Shown: positions 25,214-36,757, numbered from the stretch's first letter. The stretch: 64,000 nt of DNA from Acanthacorydalis orientalis (GCA_034766995.1 CM068316.1:20070590-20134589); one strand, 5' to 3'. Notes: generated from the sequence alone by a model not told the origin. Made by a program: numbers and translations.

Positions 25214-25392
25214 ATAGGTTGGTAGAAAAATAATTGCGGTTTTTGTTTCGTGAATTATAACCAATTTTTTTCAATGACAATATCATTTCATCGTGTTCAT
25301 GTTAATATCACTTTAAAGTGCATTTTTCGGTCTATATTTAAGTAACAGCGACTTTATTCTTTATTTTGTGTCAAACTGGGCAATTGAATTAA

Positions 25393-26632
25393 GGGCATAT
25401 ATACCTTTTGGGGTATATATACCTTTGTAAAATAACATTTTATTGCAAAACTAAAATATATATTTTAAAGGACACACACTTCATATTATTTTAATATTTT
25501 TTCAAGCTTTTAATATTTTTTGCGCCACATGCTAGTAGTAGCCTATTATTTAGGCGACGTAACCGATGTAGAGTTCCGCGGTACCAGATGAATTTCCGGG
25601 AGATGTTATCTCAATCAAAATTTTTTAATTGAAAATTAAAGTAGATAGACTAATCTAATTAAGTATGTAGACTTCTACTTAAATAGTTAGTTTTCCGTTA
25701 ATGGCAGCTGTTCGAAGAAAACCATGAAATTTCGTCTCTGAAATGGACAGCTATTTTGTTAATAACAAATCGAATTTTACAAATATCGAAAGAATTGTAC
25801 GTAAAAACTTGATAATGATCTAGAAAATTTTACACAAAATTTGATACAAATCGGTCAAGTACTTGCTTAGACATTTCCGGCACTGATTTGGAAAACTTAG
25901 TTTTGAGCAAAACGGGTTTAAAGTTTCAAATAGACTTTAAAGCCAGATGTCAATTAATTTTTTTATTGAATTAATGTTTTTCTATTAATATACACGCTAT
26001 CATCGATGCGTGGACTGAAAAATTTACCCTCCGTCCGAATGAAGACTTCTTCTTCCTCCTTTTTTCGGGTTTTGCGCTCTTCCCTGCACGCTGGACGAAA
26101 CTCGACCTCCTAAAATATTTTTTCTCGGCCCACTGATATGTAAACCTTTCACAATCGATTTGCATCATTTTTAAAAGTGATACATCATTTTGAATCAATC
26201 GATTTGTATCATTTTTAACATTGATCCCTCGTTGAAGACATAAGCTGCGATATTGTGGCTATTTCGACTACGGGAAGACCGCTGTATAATTCCTTCAGTT
26301 CTATTTTCCATGTCAAATGGTTTTAAACTTTCATTGTTATTTTGTGCAAATTCTCCCACATAACCCTCCAGTAGACTCTCCAAACTCAGATCTTTGTAAA
26401 TGGGTTTTATTGCTTCAAGAATATTCCGTGAAGTGTTGGTAGTCATGTTCATACATAGAGTGCTAGACTCAACGCGACAGGGCGCCCGACCAGTACATTT
26501 TTGACAGTAGCTCTGGTAATTTAATGAATTCCGTAATAAAATTTTATGAAAATCTTTTTGAGGCATAATACTAACTAAATATATAATTGTTGAAAAATCG
26601 ATTTTTTCACCCCTCAAAAGATATATATGCCC
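25393..26632 (-). mobile_element. Kolobok-like DNA transposon derivative, TTAA-flanked
   Basis: A 1,240-bp insert with TTAA at both sides and imperfect inverted ends: left gggcatatataccttttggg, right read inward gggcatatatatcttttgag. Unlike the MITE at 2875, it carries coding remnants of a Kolobok (Mutator-like DDE) transposase on the minus strand. Kolobok elements also duplicate TTAA, so coding content rather than target site separates it from piggyBac. The left 580 bases are non-coding. Confidence 0.8.
25971..26617 (-). pseudogene. C-terminal remnant of a Kolobok-type transposase
   Basis: Read from 26617 down, the peptide has CQKCTG, then LEAIKPIYKDLSLESLLEGY, AQNNNESLKPF and later NIAAYVFNEGSMLKMIQID. 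These blocks (IKPIYxDLS..LL, QNNNES, IA.YVFNEG..LLK) are those I know from the C-terminal part of Mutator-like/Kolobok transposases in insects. A stop follows, and a partly repeated stretch (LLKMMQID...) continues with the basic tail KPEKRRKKKSSFGRR to about 25990. The IWK-type segment after NNNES is altered. The N-terminal two thirds, including the catalytic residues, are missing. Confidence 0.72.
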
Positions 26633-27009
26633 TTAAAGATAAAAAAAGCAAACAAAAGCAATTTTTTCAAAATAATTTCAAAAGGGTTGGTAAACTAGTA
26701 GACACTGCTCGTAAATTAAACGTTATTTTTGATGTGAATACTGTCAAGGAACATACAGTGCAATGGTGGTTTCAAAAAAAATGTGCTTGGAACGAAATCC
26801 TTGAAGATGAAGGAGATCACGGACGTACTTCTTCAGTTCATGATGACCAGCGGAAGACGTTAATTTAATCAGAACCACGCACAACAATTCGAGATCTTGC
26901 ACAAAAGTTAGGCGTTAATCATCCAATAATTCTAGACCAATTAAAACACCTAGCTGAGAAAAATGTATGATTTTAAAGGTCATAAACCGCAATTTTTTTC
27001 TACCAACCT

Positions 27010-27592
27010 ACTATATAAATTAAATTATAAATTTGTTTACAAAATAACCATGTGTATGGTCAACGTTGAATTTTTTATTATCTTTAATATCATTTAAAAC
27101 GATTTCTTATAACAATATATGATATAATATGTGATTACTTTTCAAAATTTTAAGCAGACATAAAATTGACTGAATATTCTTTATTAAAAGATTTACTTAT
27201 TAATAGATTTGTTAAAATCAAAATTAATATTGCTGATTTTCGGAACTGTACTATCTATAAATTTGTATTATAACCAAAAAAGCATAAGAACTATTTATTT
27301 TTTAACTGTCTCCAATTCATTAAAACTTAGAAATATAAATATTAAAATAATATGTTTAAAACAAGAGACTTTTAAATTGTAGTATTGAAAACTTGTTGTG
27401 TTATTCAATTTGACCACAGAAGGTGATCAATTTAAAGAATAAATTGAAAGAATTTACATTTTTATGTATGATAACCTAAATATATAAACTTCTTAAATTA
27501 TTGAAATATTTTTTATTTATAAAGAAAATTAAATATTTACTTTTTTCAGTAATATACTCATCGTGATTCCAGTTTCAATCATTACGATAAAT
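27010..27592. other. Region just upstream of the glycosyltransferase
   Basis: AT-rich non-coding DNA between the end of a mariner copy and the glycosyltransferase start. It should hold the 5' leader, the promoter or an intron. TATA-like runs exist (near 27478) but are not distinctive. Apart from the acceptor-like site at 27549, nothing can be assigned. Confidence 0.4.
27536..27549 (+). promoter_or_regulatory. Probable 3' splice site before the glycosyltransferase coding exon
   Basis: A pyrimidine run followed by CAG (tacttttttcag) ends 43 bases before the first ATG of the glycosyltransferase. This fits a 5'-UTR intron, with the coding region in the last exon, a common arrangement for this family in insects. 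No donor site was identified upstream, so the intron start is unknown. Confidence 0.5.
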
Positions 27593-28624
27593 ATGATACG
27601 TATGGAAAAATATTTCATTGCAACATGTACTATCAGTGTAGTGGTTTTATTATGGCTATATTTTCATCAACAAGTAGTATATCAAAAGATCTACATTATT
27701 GACGCGAATGGAAATTACAAGCTTCATCAAATAAATGCTACACTTTCCGAAGAAAGAAAGAACATTTTTTTTCTACAAACATCTCAAGTATTTGATACTG
27801 TTTGTACAGTTAATCTTACTGAACGTGCAGCTTGTTCAATTGAATCCGCCGCTATTGCAAATCCTAATTCCAATATCTACGTATTTTTTATAAGCATTAA
27901 CACTGATATTTATCTTAAAAATGATAAAAATACGAAAATTTTACTAAATTATGATAATATTTATTTCAATCATATGAATATTTATTCATATTTTCAAAAT
28001 ACTCCTTTCGAAAACTGGACGAAAATAAATGATTTGAAAACGTCACCTCATGTGATTGCTCATAGTAGTGACATTTTAAGACTTATTACCTTGTATAAAT
28101 ACGGTGGAACATATTTAGATACAGACGTAGTATCAATGAAAACAATGGAAAATATTCCAGCAAACTTTGCTGGAGCAGAATCTTTAGGAGTCGTAGCAAA
28201 TGGAATTATGAACTTTGAAAGGCGTGGCCCTGGACATAAAATAGTAGAAAAAATTATTTTACATATCAAAAACAATTATGATAAAACTAAATGGGCAGAA
28301 AACGGACCATTCGCTATTACAAGAATAGTAAAAGAGGTGTGCAATTCAACAAATTTACCAGATATCATAAACAAGCCATGTCCAAAATTTAGAGTCTATT
28401 CGCCTGACGTATTCTATGCTTTACATCATTCTAAATATAATTACTTTTTTGAAGAAAAATTTTATGATACAGGTCTAGAAACTGTAAATAAATCAATCAG
28501 CATTCACTTATGGAATAAACTGACTGCTAATATAAAAATAAAAGTTAAGGCGAAAACAGTATACGGACATATTGCTCAGCAATTTTGTCCGAAAATTTTT
28601 TCAAGTTGTGATACATACTTCTAG
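27593..28624 (+). CDS. Alpha-1,4-glycosyltransferase, lactosylceramide 4-alpha-galactosyltransferase-like (GT32)
   Basis: This 343-residue single-exon protein looks like a type II Golgi glycosyltransferase that adds a hexose or N-acetylhexosamine in alpha-1,4 linkage to glycosphingolipids. In Drosophila the relatives alpha4GT1 and alpha4GT2 act on arthro-series glycolipids; the substrate here is inferred. A hydrophobic signal anchor spans residues about 7-24 after a short cytosolic tail. The luminal part has the family-typical CSIESAAIANPN (81-92), SDILRLITLYKYGG leading to the DXD metal/sugar-nucleotide motif DTD (176-178), NGIMNFERRGPGH (203-215), NGPFAITRI near 237 and the C-terminal HLWNK near 305. 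Several NXS/T sites fit a secretory route. The first ATG is 27593 and a second is 27602; an upstream GTG in frame at 27563 is not a likely eukaryotic start. The frame also stays open back to a splice-acceptor-like site at 27549, so an upstream exon could add N-terminal sequence. There are no stops or frameshifts, and the length fits the family. Confidence 0.93.
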   Translation: MIRMEKYFIATCTISVVVLLWLYFHQQVVYQKIYIIDANGNYKLHQINATLSEERKNIFFLQTSQVFDTVCTVNLTERAACSIESAAIANPNSNIYVFFISINTDIYLKNDKNTKILLNYDNIYFNHMNIYSYFQNTPFENWTKINDLKTSPHVIAHSSDILRLITLYKYGGTYLDTDVVSMKTMENIPANFAGAESLGVVANGIMNFERRGPGHKIVEKIILHIKNNYDKTKWAENGPFAITRIVKEVCNSTNLPDIINKPCPKFRVYSPDVFYALHHSKYNYFFEEKFYDTGLETVNKSISIHLWNKLTANIKIKVKAKTVYGHIAQQFCPKIFSSCDTYF

Positions 28625-28778
28625 TCACTTCATTTTAAAGTAGTTACAACTGCAATAATGTTCTCTTTATTATATTCATTAACTATTTTATATCTGTTGA
28701 TCTTAGTTAACGTTCTGAGGTTTTATATCTTCTAATATATAAACTTTGGGAGTCTTCATTCGACAAATTCATATATTT

Positions 28779-28784
28779 AATAAA
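28779..28784 (+). other. Candidate polyadenylation signal of the glycosyltransferase
   Basis: AATAAA lies 155 bases after the stop codon at 28622-28624. The hexamer is frequent by chance in such AT-rich DNA, so the call rests mainly on position. Confidence 0.35.
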
Positions 28785-30385
28785 AATTACCAATCAATGC
28801 TACTTACTTATAATCTTAAAAATTTATTTTATTATACACTTGCATATAAATTGTTCATTTTCTAACTTCTACTCAAGCATATAGTATATTTATGACAACT
28901 GATTATATCGTTTTTCTTATTTTTTTTAAAAAAAGTAAATGACCATAAATATACAATTTTTAAACTTTTTATAAAAAAAATAAATTTTAAATAGAAAATA
29001 TTCTAAATCCTCGAAATTGAAAAAATTATAAACTATTCAATTATTTCACTTGAAAAACAAACTTAAAACTATTCTCTAAAAAGTGTATCAAATTTGTTGA
29101 CGTATGATATAACTGAATCCATTATTTCTGTCAATTTATGCATATTTAAAAAAGAAATTCATGACGATATGTGTAAAAAAATAATTTAAACTATCTGAAT
29201 ATTATTTAGAGTTCAATCCCTACTCGTAAAAAATAAACAAATAACATTTCAAAATAAGTACAAAGGTGCCTAATATATTTTTTACTGATACAAATTTAAA
29301 AAGTGAAACAACAAATACATGTTTTTTTTGTATATGTAGCAAGAGAGATTATTTTATTTTATTTTTTTGTGTTTATTCGTTAATAAAAGATATTCATTTT
29401 TATATTAATACAAAAGTAATAATATTGTTTATTGTAACTCAAAATTAAGAAAAAAATGTTTCCTTTCAATAATATTTAATTTTCCTTAACTTATGTAATT
29501 TCAAAAGTGCATATCAAAATTGACTGTTCTTTTTATTTTAAACTAATTATAGAGCAATCACTTTCCAATCATTAACAAAATATGTATAGTGGGAATATTT
29601 GATTTTGATGTCAATAAATTATTATTCTAAATTGTTTATACATTGAACTTGAAATATTCCTTTATCATCAATAATAGTTGATTTTTTTAATTGTTTTTAT
29701 TAAACAAACAGTGAAACGTAGCTAATATACAGATTCATCACAAATTTCTTCAGTAAATTCATATAATATCAAAAGAATGATTTTTGAAACAGATCCAAAT
29801 TTCTAAATCTGTTATTCAGTAAAATTTAATATTTCTGCTAGATATTTTCTAAAAATTTCCTTCGTTCTTATTAACTGTCATATTTCTAATTTTTTTATAC
29901 ATACTTCATTTCACAGTTTAAAAACAGTTTAATAAAAAACTAACTTTAAAAAACAATCAATAAGGAAACATATATTTTTCTGTTATTATAATTATTATTA
30001 CACATTTTTCAAAATATAAAAAAAACTAATTAGATGCAAACATAATTTTGGATGGCAGTATTATTTAAATATCAAAAAAAAATTAATTGCAAACTTCGAA
30101 ATTAATGTGAATACTATTTAATTCATGACTTAACTGGTTAAAAATTAGTGCTTAAATAGTATTATTATTCATGTATTAAACTAAGAATTTTAATTTATAT
30201 TACACTGTGTGTAATTTTAAGTGTAAGATTTATTTTTAATTAGTGAAGTGAATGTACAATAATATTTATTAATTAGTTTTAAGTTTAAAAATATTTACAT
30301 ATTTATATTCTTTGTAAAAAGATATTTATTATTTTCCTCTTATTTATTTATTTCAATAAATTTAATTTGTATGATTTTTTATTTG

Positions 30386-30421
<36 letters not shown>

Positions 30422-32117
30422 TTGTAAGAATTGTAACTAGTTTTTATTACCTTTTAAAATATCTTACGTCTTTTTATATAAATTTAAATAAGTATTAAAA
30501 AATATTTATATATTATATTTTTTGTATTTTTATCGTACAACTTAAAATCTAATTAAAAATTTAAGAATCTTAATTCAGTAATTTCTTTTCTATTATTTAT
30601 GAATTTGACTTATTTAATCTATTTTGTTTTGTAAAATTCAATAGAATTATCTTCAAGATTTCAATTGATTTGATTCTTATTAGTAAATACTTACAAATTC
30701 TTGAGAATGAGAAAAATACAACATATATACTACATGAGATATTAGTTTAAATTATGGACCAAAAATTATTTATCAACAACTTCTATTTAATTGCTATTCA
30801 AAGTATATCTAGAACGTTTTATTTTGAACAATAAATAAACAGTATTATACTCACGTTTTCAAATTTTGTATTTTACAGTATCATTACTCAACATATTATT
30901 CCATTTTAATCTAGTGTAGTTTTATATTTATATATCACTATATTCAGTTAATAATTTAGAGAACTGTATTCGAAACAAACTACAATTGTCAAGAATCTTG
31001 CAAAGAGGTCAGACTGGTTTCAAATATAAGTAAACAAAACATTAACATTAATAGTTACAACACTATGAGATAAATAATTATTGAGAAAAATAAATATATC
31101 CCTTTGTTAGCACCGATCTATGAAGAAATTGAGGTACAAGATGAATTATTAGAAAGAACATTTTTCAAAACTAACCTACTCTAATATAATTTAACTTGAA
31201 CTTATCCGACATGATCTGAATTGATTTGAATTAGCCTCATTATACTAAAGAAAATTATTTTATTTATATCTAATTAGATCAGTTCAAATTAAGTTAAGTC
31301 AACTCAGGTTAGGTCATCTCAACATCAAGTTAGATTAAGACAGGTCAGTTTCGAAGAAAATATTTCAAAAATTATCATTTCAGTGAGCTTAAGACCGGAA
31401 ACTTTTTTTCCATTATCTATCTGTAAATACTAGGTGTGTAATTAACTTTCATTTAAATTATTTTAATATTTTAAAAATAATACGATTTTTTAAATCAATA
31501 GAAATAATTAAAACTAAATTTTGTAGTTTAAGCATTGAAAAGAGTTCAAGTTGATTTCCTTCATTAATCTTCATGAGACTATTACTGACTGGCTTGACCA
31601 ATTTTAATCAAATCCGTAAAAAAATAATTAAATTTTTCATTTAAAAATTATAAAAAAAAGAAAATCGACAGAAGTTCATTCAATCACCTGTATTTTATGA
31701 AGAAATATAAAAGTAATATCCAGTGATAAGTATATCTAAAAAAAGTTTGTAATAAATGTATTTTTAGACAGATACATCAAATTTATATTATTTTCTTTTA
31801 AAACGCCCAAAAAATAGTCGAACCCCGCATATTATTAATACTAAATATCAACTTCTTTTCAGTTATTCCTGATTTATAACTTTCAAACTGGTCTTCATAC
31901 CTTCTCATAAAACTTTATTACCTAATTTTGTGCAGGTTTAAATTCATATAGCTTATCTAAATTCAAATAACTTGACTTTTTAGCAATGATGTTTTCTATA
32001 CATTGGTGATCTGAGGATGATGGCATTATCATCAAAATGCACATAAGCAAGATTCAAAAATGAGCAATAATAATTTATTGGATATTTTTACCCGAAAAAA
32101 AGTGTGGTTTTGAGGTG
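28785..32117. other. AT-rich DNA 3' of the glycosyltransferase
   Basis: No gene seen in 3.3 kb. A TA run is at 30390-30418. At 31190-31345 there are loose repeats of the kind gttaagtcaactcaggttag, degenerate and not a telomeric array. Confidence 0.5.
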
Positions 32118-32121
32118 AAAA

Positions 32122-32127
<6 letters not shown>

Positions 32128-32183
<56 letters not shown>

Positions 32184-35100
32184 TTATAACGTCTTCCGTC
32201 GTCTTCCGATTTCCAGTCTCCATTTTTCTCTGTCCATCCATAGGTCCTCTCCTATTTCTCTTTCCCTTAGTTCTTTATCAATTCCCTCTCTCCAACTTTT
32301 CCTGGGTATCCCTCTTCCCCTTCTTCCTTGTGGTGTCCATTCCCATACTTGTTTTGGGAGTCTTTCATCCGGCATTCTTTGTACATGGCCAAACCATCTT
32401 AGTTGGTTGGCCTTAATATCCTCAACTAGGTTATGTGTTACTCCCATAATTTCTCGGATTCTGTCGTTGCGTATCCTTTCCATTCTTGATGTGGCTGCTG
32501 CTCTTCTCCAGAAATCCATTTCTGTTGCTATTAATTTCTTTTCCGTTCTGTCTTTGAGTGGCCATATTTCGCTACTATATGTGATAATGCTTTTTACTAT
32601 GGTGTTGTATATTCGATGTTTGGTTTTGTTTGATATAGTTTTATCCCATAATATCCTGTTTAACATAGCTATTGCTTTTCTACCTTGTATATTTCTGTCT
32701 TTTATAGTTTCCTCTAGTGTTCCATCCTTGGTTATCTGCGCTCCTAGGTATTTATATTTCTTTGTTTCTGTTATGCGTCTTCCATCTTCCAGTATGAGGT
32801 CTTGTTGTTGCCCCCCTATGCACATGTACGCTGTTTTCTGTATATTTACTTTCATTCCCCATTTATCATATTCTTCTATTAGCTTCCTGGTCATATATTC
32901 TATATCATGTTGATCCTGTGCCATGACTATTTGGTCGTCTGCGAAGCATAGTGTATAGATAGTGCTACCGGTCAAGGGTATGCCCATATTTTTGCATTTC
33001 TTTTTCCATTGCTTTAGTGCTTGCTCTAAATAAATCTTAAACAAGGTCGTGGATAGACAGCATCCCTGTTTAAGTCCTTTAGTTATTCTGAACCCCTTGG
33101 ATAATCTTTGTCCCATCTTTATTTTAGCTGTTGCTTGTTGGTATAGGCGTTTTATGGCTTTTATTATGTTTACACTTATGTTTGTTGTTTCTAATGCTTC
33201 CCAGAGCTTATTTTGTGGGACGTTATCGTAGGCTTTTTTCAAGTCTATAAACACCAGGTGTGTCTCTTGGTTGAACGCACTTTTCTTTTCCATTATTTGG
33301 GCTACCGAGTATAGGTGGTCTATTGTTGATCTTCCTACCCGGAAGCCTGCCTGCTCCTCTGCTTCCTTGTCACTGAATTCTGCTTCGATTTTCTTTGTCA
33401 AGACCTTGCCATATACTTTATATAAGGTGTTCGTTACTGCTATCCCTCTGTAATTATCACAGTTTAATTTGTCTCCTTTTTTGTGTATAGTGGAGATAAG
33501 GGCGGTGTTCCATTCTTCTGGTGTTGGTTCTCCATTCAAGCACTTCTCAAATAGTGTCGTTATTTCTTGGTATAGTTTTGGCGTTCCACATTTTATGAGT
33601 TCTGCTGGTATGTTTCCCGGTCCTGGCGCCTTTCCATTCATTAGTGATTTACAAGCACGTTTTACTTCCGTTATTGTTATTCTAATTGGAGATGCTGTTG
33701 TTCTTATTTTCCCTTCTTCCGTATTCTCTTCGAAATTTATTCTATCTTCTGTTAGTAATTGTTTAAAGTAGTCTTCCCATTTATCTAAAGTGATTGCGGT
33801 TATTAGATCTTTTGTTTTATTTTGTCTCAGTGATTTCAGTATTTTCCAGCTTTCACTGCTCTTTCGTCCACCAATATATGTATTTATTTTTCCGCATCTT
33901 CTCTCCCATGCTTCGTTCTTCTTCTGGGTAATTTTCTTTCTGACCTTTGCTTGTGCTTGCTTATACACTATTTTAAATTCGTCTGTCGTATTGGTTAAGT
34001 ATGCTTGGTACTTTTCTCTCTTGTCTCTTATATCCTCTTCTATGTCTTCGTCCCACCAGTATGGTGCCCTTCTTTGTCGGTTTTCCTTGTAGCCTAATGC
34101 TTCTTTAGCCGCTGCATGAATGCACGATTTTATAAGTAGGTAATGGTCTTCAGTGTTTTTAGGTTGGATAGTTTGTATTTTTTTGTCTAATCTATCCTTG
34201 TATAGGTTTTGGGTACTCTCATTATCCAAGCTGTCTAGGTTATACTTTTCCTCGTTTATTTTTCTGCTTTCTTCCCTATTTGTGCTGTCATCTTTTTCGT
34301 ACTCGTACTTCCTCGGGAATACTATATTTGTTCTTAGCAAGTAGTGGTCGCTGCCGCATGTCGCACCTCTGTACACCCTTACATCTTGCACGATTAGTTT
34401 CGTTTTTTGTTGAGTAATAGCGTAGTGTATTATAGATTTTAGGTTCCTCGTTGTTTGTGTCCAGGTGTATTTATGTATGTTGTGGTGGGGGTAGAATCCA
34501 TTTTGTATTTTGAGGCTGTTTTGTTCGCATATTGTAATTAGTCTGCTTCCGTTGTCGTTGATTGTCTCTTCCCCGTGTTGTCCTACTACTTTATCTTGCT
34601 GTTTTTTCCCCGTTCTGGCGTTCATATCTCAAAGTATTATTATTTCCCGCGTGCTTCCTATTTTTACTATTTCTCGGTTTAGTTGTTCATAGTACTTGTC
34701 TTTTTTTTCGACTGTTGTATCATCGTTTATAGAGTATATACCTAGTATTGTCAGCTTGTGTCCATGTAAGGTTAGGTTCATCTTGATCGTTCGCTCGTTA
34801 ATTGCTTCCCATGTGGTTATAAATCTTCTGAGTCCTTTCCGGATGAGGATCGATACTCCTTGTTGGGCCCTCTTATCTTTTTCCACTCCGCTGTAAAAGT
34901 GGTCATATTCCCCGAGGTTTTCTGATCCCTGTCCTTTTCTCTTTGTTTCTGTTAGCACTGTTATGTCTACTTTCTGTTCTACTAGTTCTGAGAGTATTTC
35001 GTTTATTTTTGATGAGAGTCCTTGTATGTTCCATGTTTCGAAAATCATTTTCCTATTTCGTTGCTTACGTCGTCTAGTTGCTCCTATTCCATTCCGAGGC

Positions 35101-35377
35101 TGTTGACTGGTTCTTTTAACAGTGTATTTTTTTCCGAGTATCGAGGAGTTAGCCCGATGCCTCAACCCCCTCCCAGGAGGACCAGGATTTCTTATTCGGA
35201 GTATCTCTCCTAGATCGGTTGCTTTCTCTGTAGCTACGAGCCCGATCTGCCCGTCCTGTTTGGTCCGCGGGTGGTATTTTATTTCCCACCTACCCGCCGG
35301 CTCAGCCGGTGTGGGCTTTCCCCTATCCGCCACCTGGAGACGCGCCCTCTAGGGGTTACAGGCTCCCCCGGGGGGAA
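32128..35377 (-). mobile_element. Nearly full-length non-LTR retrotransposon (LINE, RTE-like), minus strand
   Basis: A 3.25-kb element read from 35377 down to 32128. It has a GC-rich 5' end, one long frame encoding an APE-type endonuclease and a reverse transcriptase, almost no 3' UTR, and a 3' tail of (TA)n at about 32128-32179. The direct repeat AAAAAACAAT occurs at 32118-32127 and 35378-35387, immediately outside the two ends, and is the likely target-site duplication. The single ORF and microsatellite tail suggest an RTE-related clade, but clade assignment needs a phylogeny. The element has far higher GC than its surroundings and only one inactivating change in the frame, so the insertion looks young. 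Confidence 0.85.
32184..35333 (-). pseudogene. LINE endonuclease/reverse transcriptase with one nonsense codon
   Basis: About 1,048 codons read continuously on the minus strand except for one TGA at 34629-34631. There the expected Gly of the GDMNART-type endonuclease motif is lost (CTT TGA GAT). No ATG opens the long frame: a TAG lies at about 35349-35351 and the frame first offers Met at about 35048 (MIFETWNIQGL), where the endonuclease domain starts. The part after the stop has an ATG at 34625. Counting from there, the endonuclease SDH motif is at 92-94, NYRGIA at 391, IDLKKAYD at 460-467, GLKQGCCLS at 517 and the catalytic FADD at 561-564. A basic C-terminal region containing GRRGRGIPRKSWREGID follows. 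The usual Pro of the LRQGCPLS motif is Cys here. Without readthrough, no complete endonuclease-RT polyprotein can be made from this copy. Confidence 0.9.
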
Positions 35378-35387
35378 AAAAAACAAT

Positions 35388-36543
35388 TTATTTGTAAAAT
35401 TCAAATTATCCACATATCGTAACTGTATTGTGAACATAACTATTTTGATGTTTACAATTTATTCTGTTTATATAGGAAAATCCGATAAGAACATGACACA
35501 TATTTGAATCATGTTCTTTGGTAGCAAAAACAACCACATAAGAGTAGATTAGATTAATCAGTTCATCCTCAACGATGTATAATGAATTGAATTATTTTTA
35601 TCAGCTGTAAGCCTTAAAGGAGAAGTATATTAAACGAAATGGAAAATATTTTCCTTTTTAATTTAGAATATGCATTAAATTTAAACATTTAAAGTTAAAT
35701 CAATTTCTTTAATAAAACTTTATTTTACGTTTTTAATTTATTTTTCTCTGCATTCAATACAGATAACTTTATTTCTACGCAGGAAACAATTCAGGTTGAA
35801 CTACGTGCATATATATAATTATATATCTGTATATAAAATAAAAATTTATCGAATAAAACAAAAAGGTGCCATGCAGTTATAAGAAAGGTATTTTTTTTAT
35901 TAATATAACGTATATATAGTAAACAAAAAAGTACTCTATTAAATTATTATCATTTGTGTATCAAAAAAATATTTCAAAATTCAATTGAATTTTATATATA
36001 TATATATATTCAGTGATGTCTAATACTATATCGTACAAAAGCAAATTTTGTTTTACTATACACGAATTTGCGTGTAAACAGACCAAACAAAGCAAAAGTT
36101 TGTTCTTGTTTTTGCTGGATACAAATCACGAGCAGAATCTAAGAGGAAATTACAAAAGCGTAGCTGTACTCCACGTCCTTTTCTAATCTCATTATGCTAA
36201 AGTTTCATCTACTGAATCTTTCCCTTTCTCGAATAATTCATCATTATGTTCTGTAATTTTGACAAACCTCTCTCTAGTAGAATATTTAATGTTGAAATAC
36301 ATTTATAACCTTATTAAAATGTGAACAGTATTAAATGAAAGTGAAATATATTTTTCTCAAATAGTGATGAAACAATATTTGAACTATTTTCAATGTAGAA
36401 CATTATTCATTTATTATTTAAAATTAATGAGTTTGAAAAATTGTATCAATAAAAATATTGTTTAAATGAAATTCAATAGAATCAACAATCTGTCTCTTTC
36501 TCCCACCCTCTCTTTTTTCACCGTCAGTCCTTCTCACTATCCA
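35388..36543. other. AT-rich DNA, no gene seen
   Basis: Plain AT-rich sequence with a somewhat more complex part at 36060-36200. No frame or repeat recognised. Confidence 0.5.
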
Positions 36544-36558
36544 TAATATATATATATA

Positions 36559-36638
<80 letters not shown>

Positions 36639-36669
36639 CATATATATACAAACATATATATATACAAAC

Positions 36670-36700
<31 letters not shown>

Positions 36701-36701
36701 T

Positions 36702-36754
<53 letters not shown>
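36544..36754. repeat. (TA)n microsatellite with aaacat and acaca interruptions
   Basis: About 210 bases of TA with regular aacat/acacat interruptions. The Tyr-Ile-rich frames across it are not genes. Confidence 0.95.

Positions 36755-36757
<3 letters not shown>

Larger units (their letters stand above)
25214..27009 (+). mobile_element. Mariner family B, copy 10, split by a Kolobok-like element
   Basis: The left end (ataggttggtagaaaaataa) follows a (TA)n array. The copy is interrupted at TTAA 25389-25392, just upstream of the transposase start, and resumes at TTAA 26633-26636 with agataaaaaaagcaaacaaa. The second part reads TVQWWF (near 26755), then HGRTSSVHDDQRKT, and ends ccgcaatttttttctaccaa at about 27009. 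The catalytic domain is deleted. It lies about 580 bases upstream of the glycosyltransferase ATG. Confidence 0.87.

Noticed and set aside
27563..27592. GTG at 27563 as the glycosyltransferase start
   Set aside because: Non-ATG initiation is unlikely in an insect gene, and two ATGs follow immediately before the membrane anchor.
28060..28275. 71-codon minus-strand frame inside the glycosyltransferase
   Set aside because: Antisense shadow of a well supported gene.
29205..29232. tRNA-like T-arm (gagttcaatccctactc)
   Set aside because: No matching A box, acceptor stem or anticodon arm upstream; a chance B-box-like word.
31190..31345. Degenerate gttaggtca-type repeats, possible telomeric TTAGG
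   Set aside because: The words are too irregular and not in tandem five-base register; no telomere-associated retroelement is present.
32407..35352. Many plus-strand frames of 60-168 codons
   Set aside because: They lie antisense to the LINE frame and have no domains; they are shadows of the minus-strand coding sequence.
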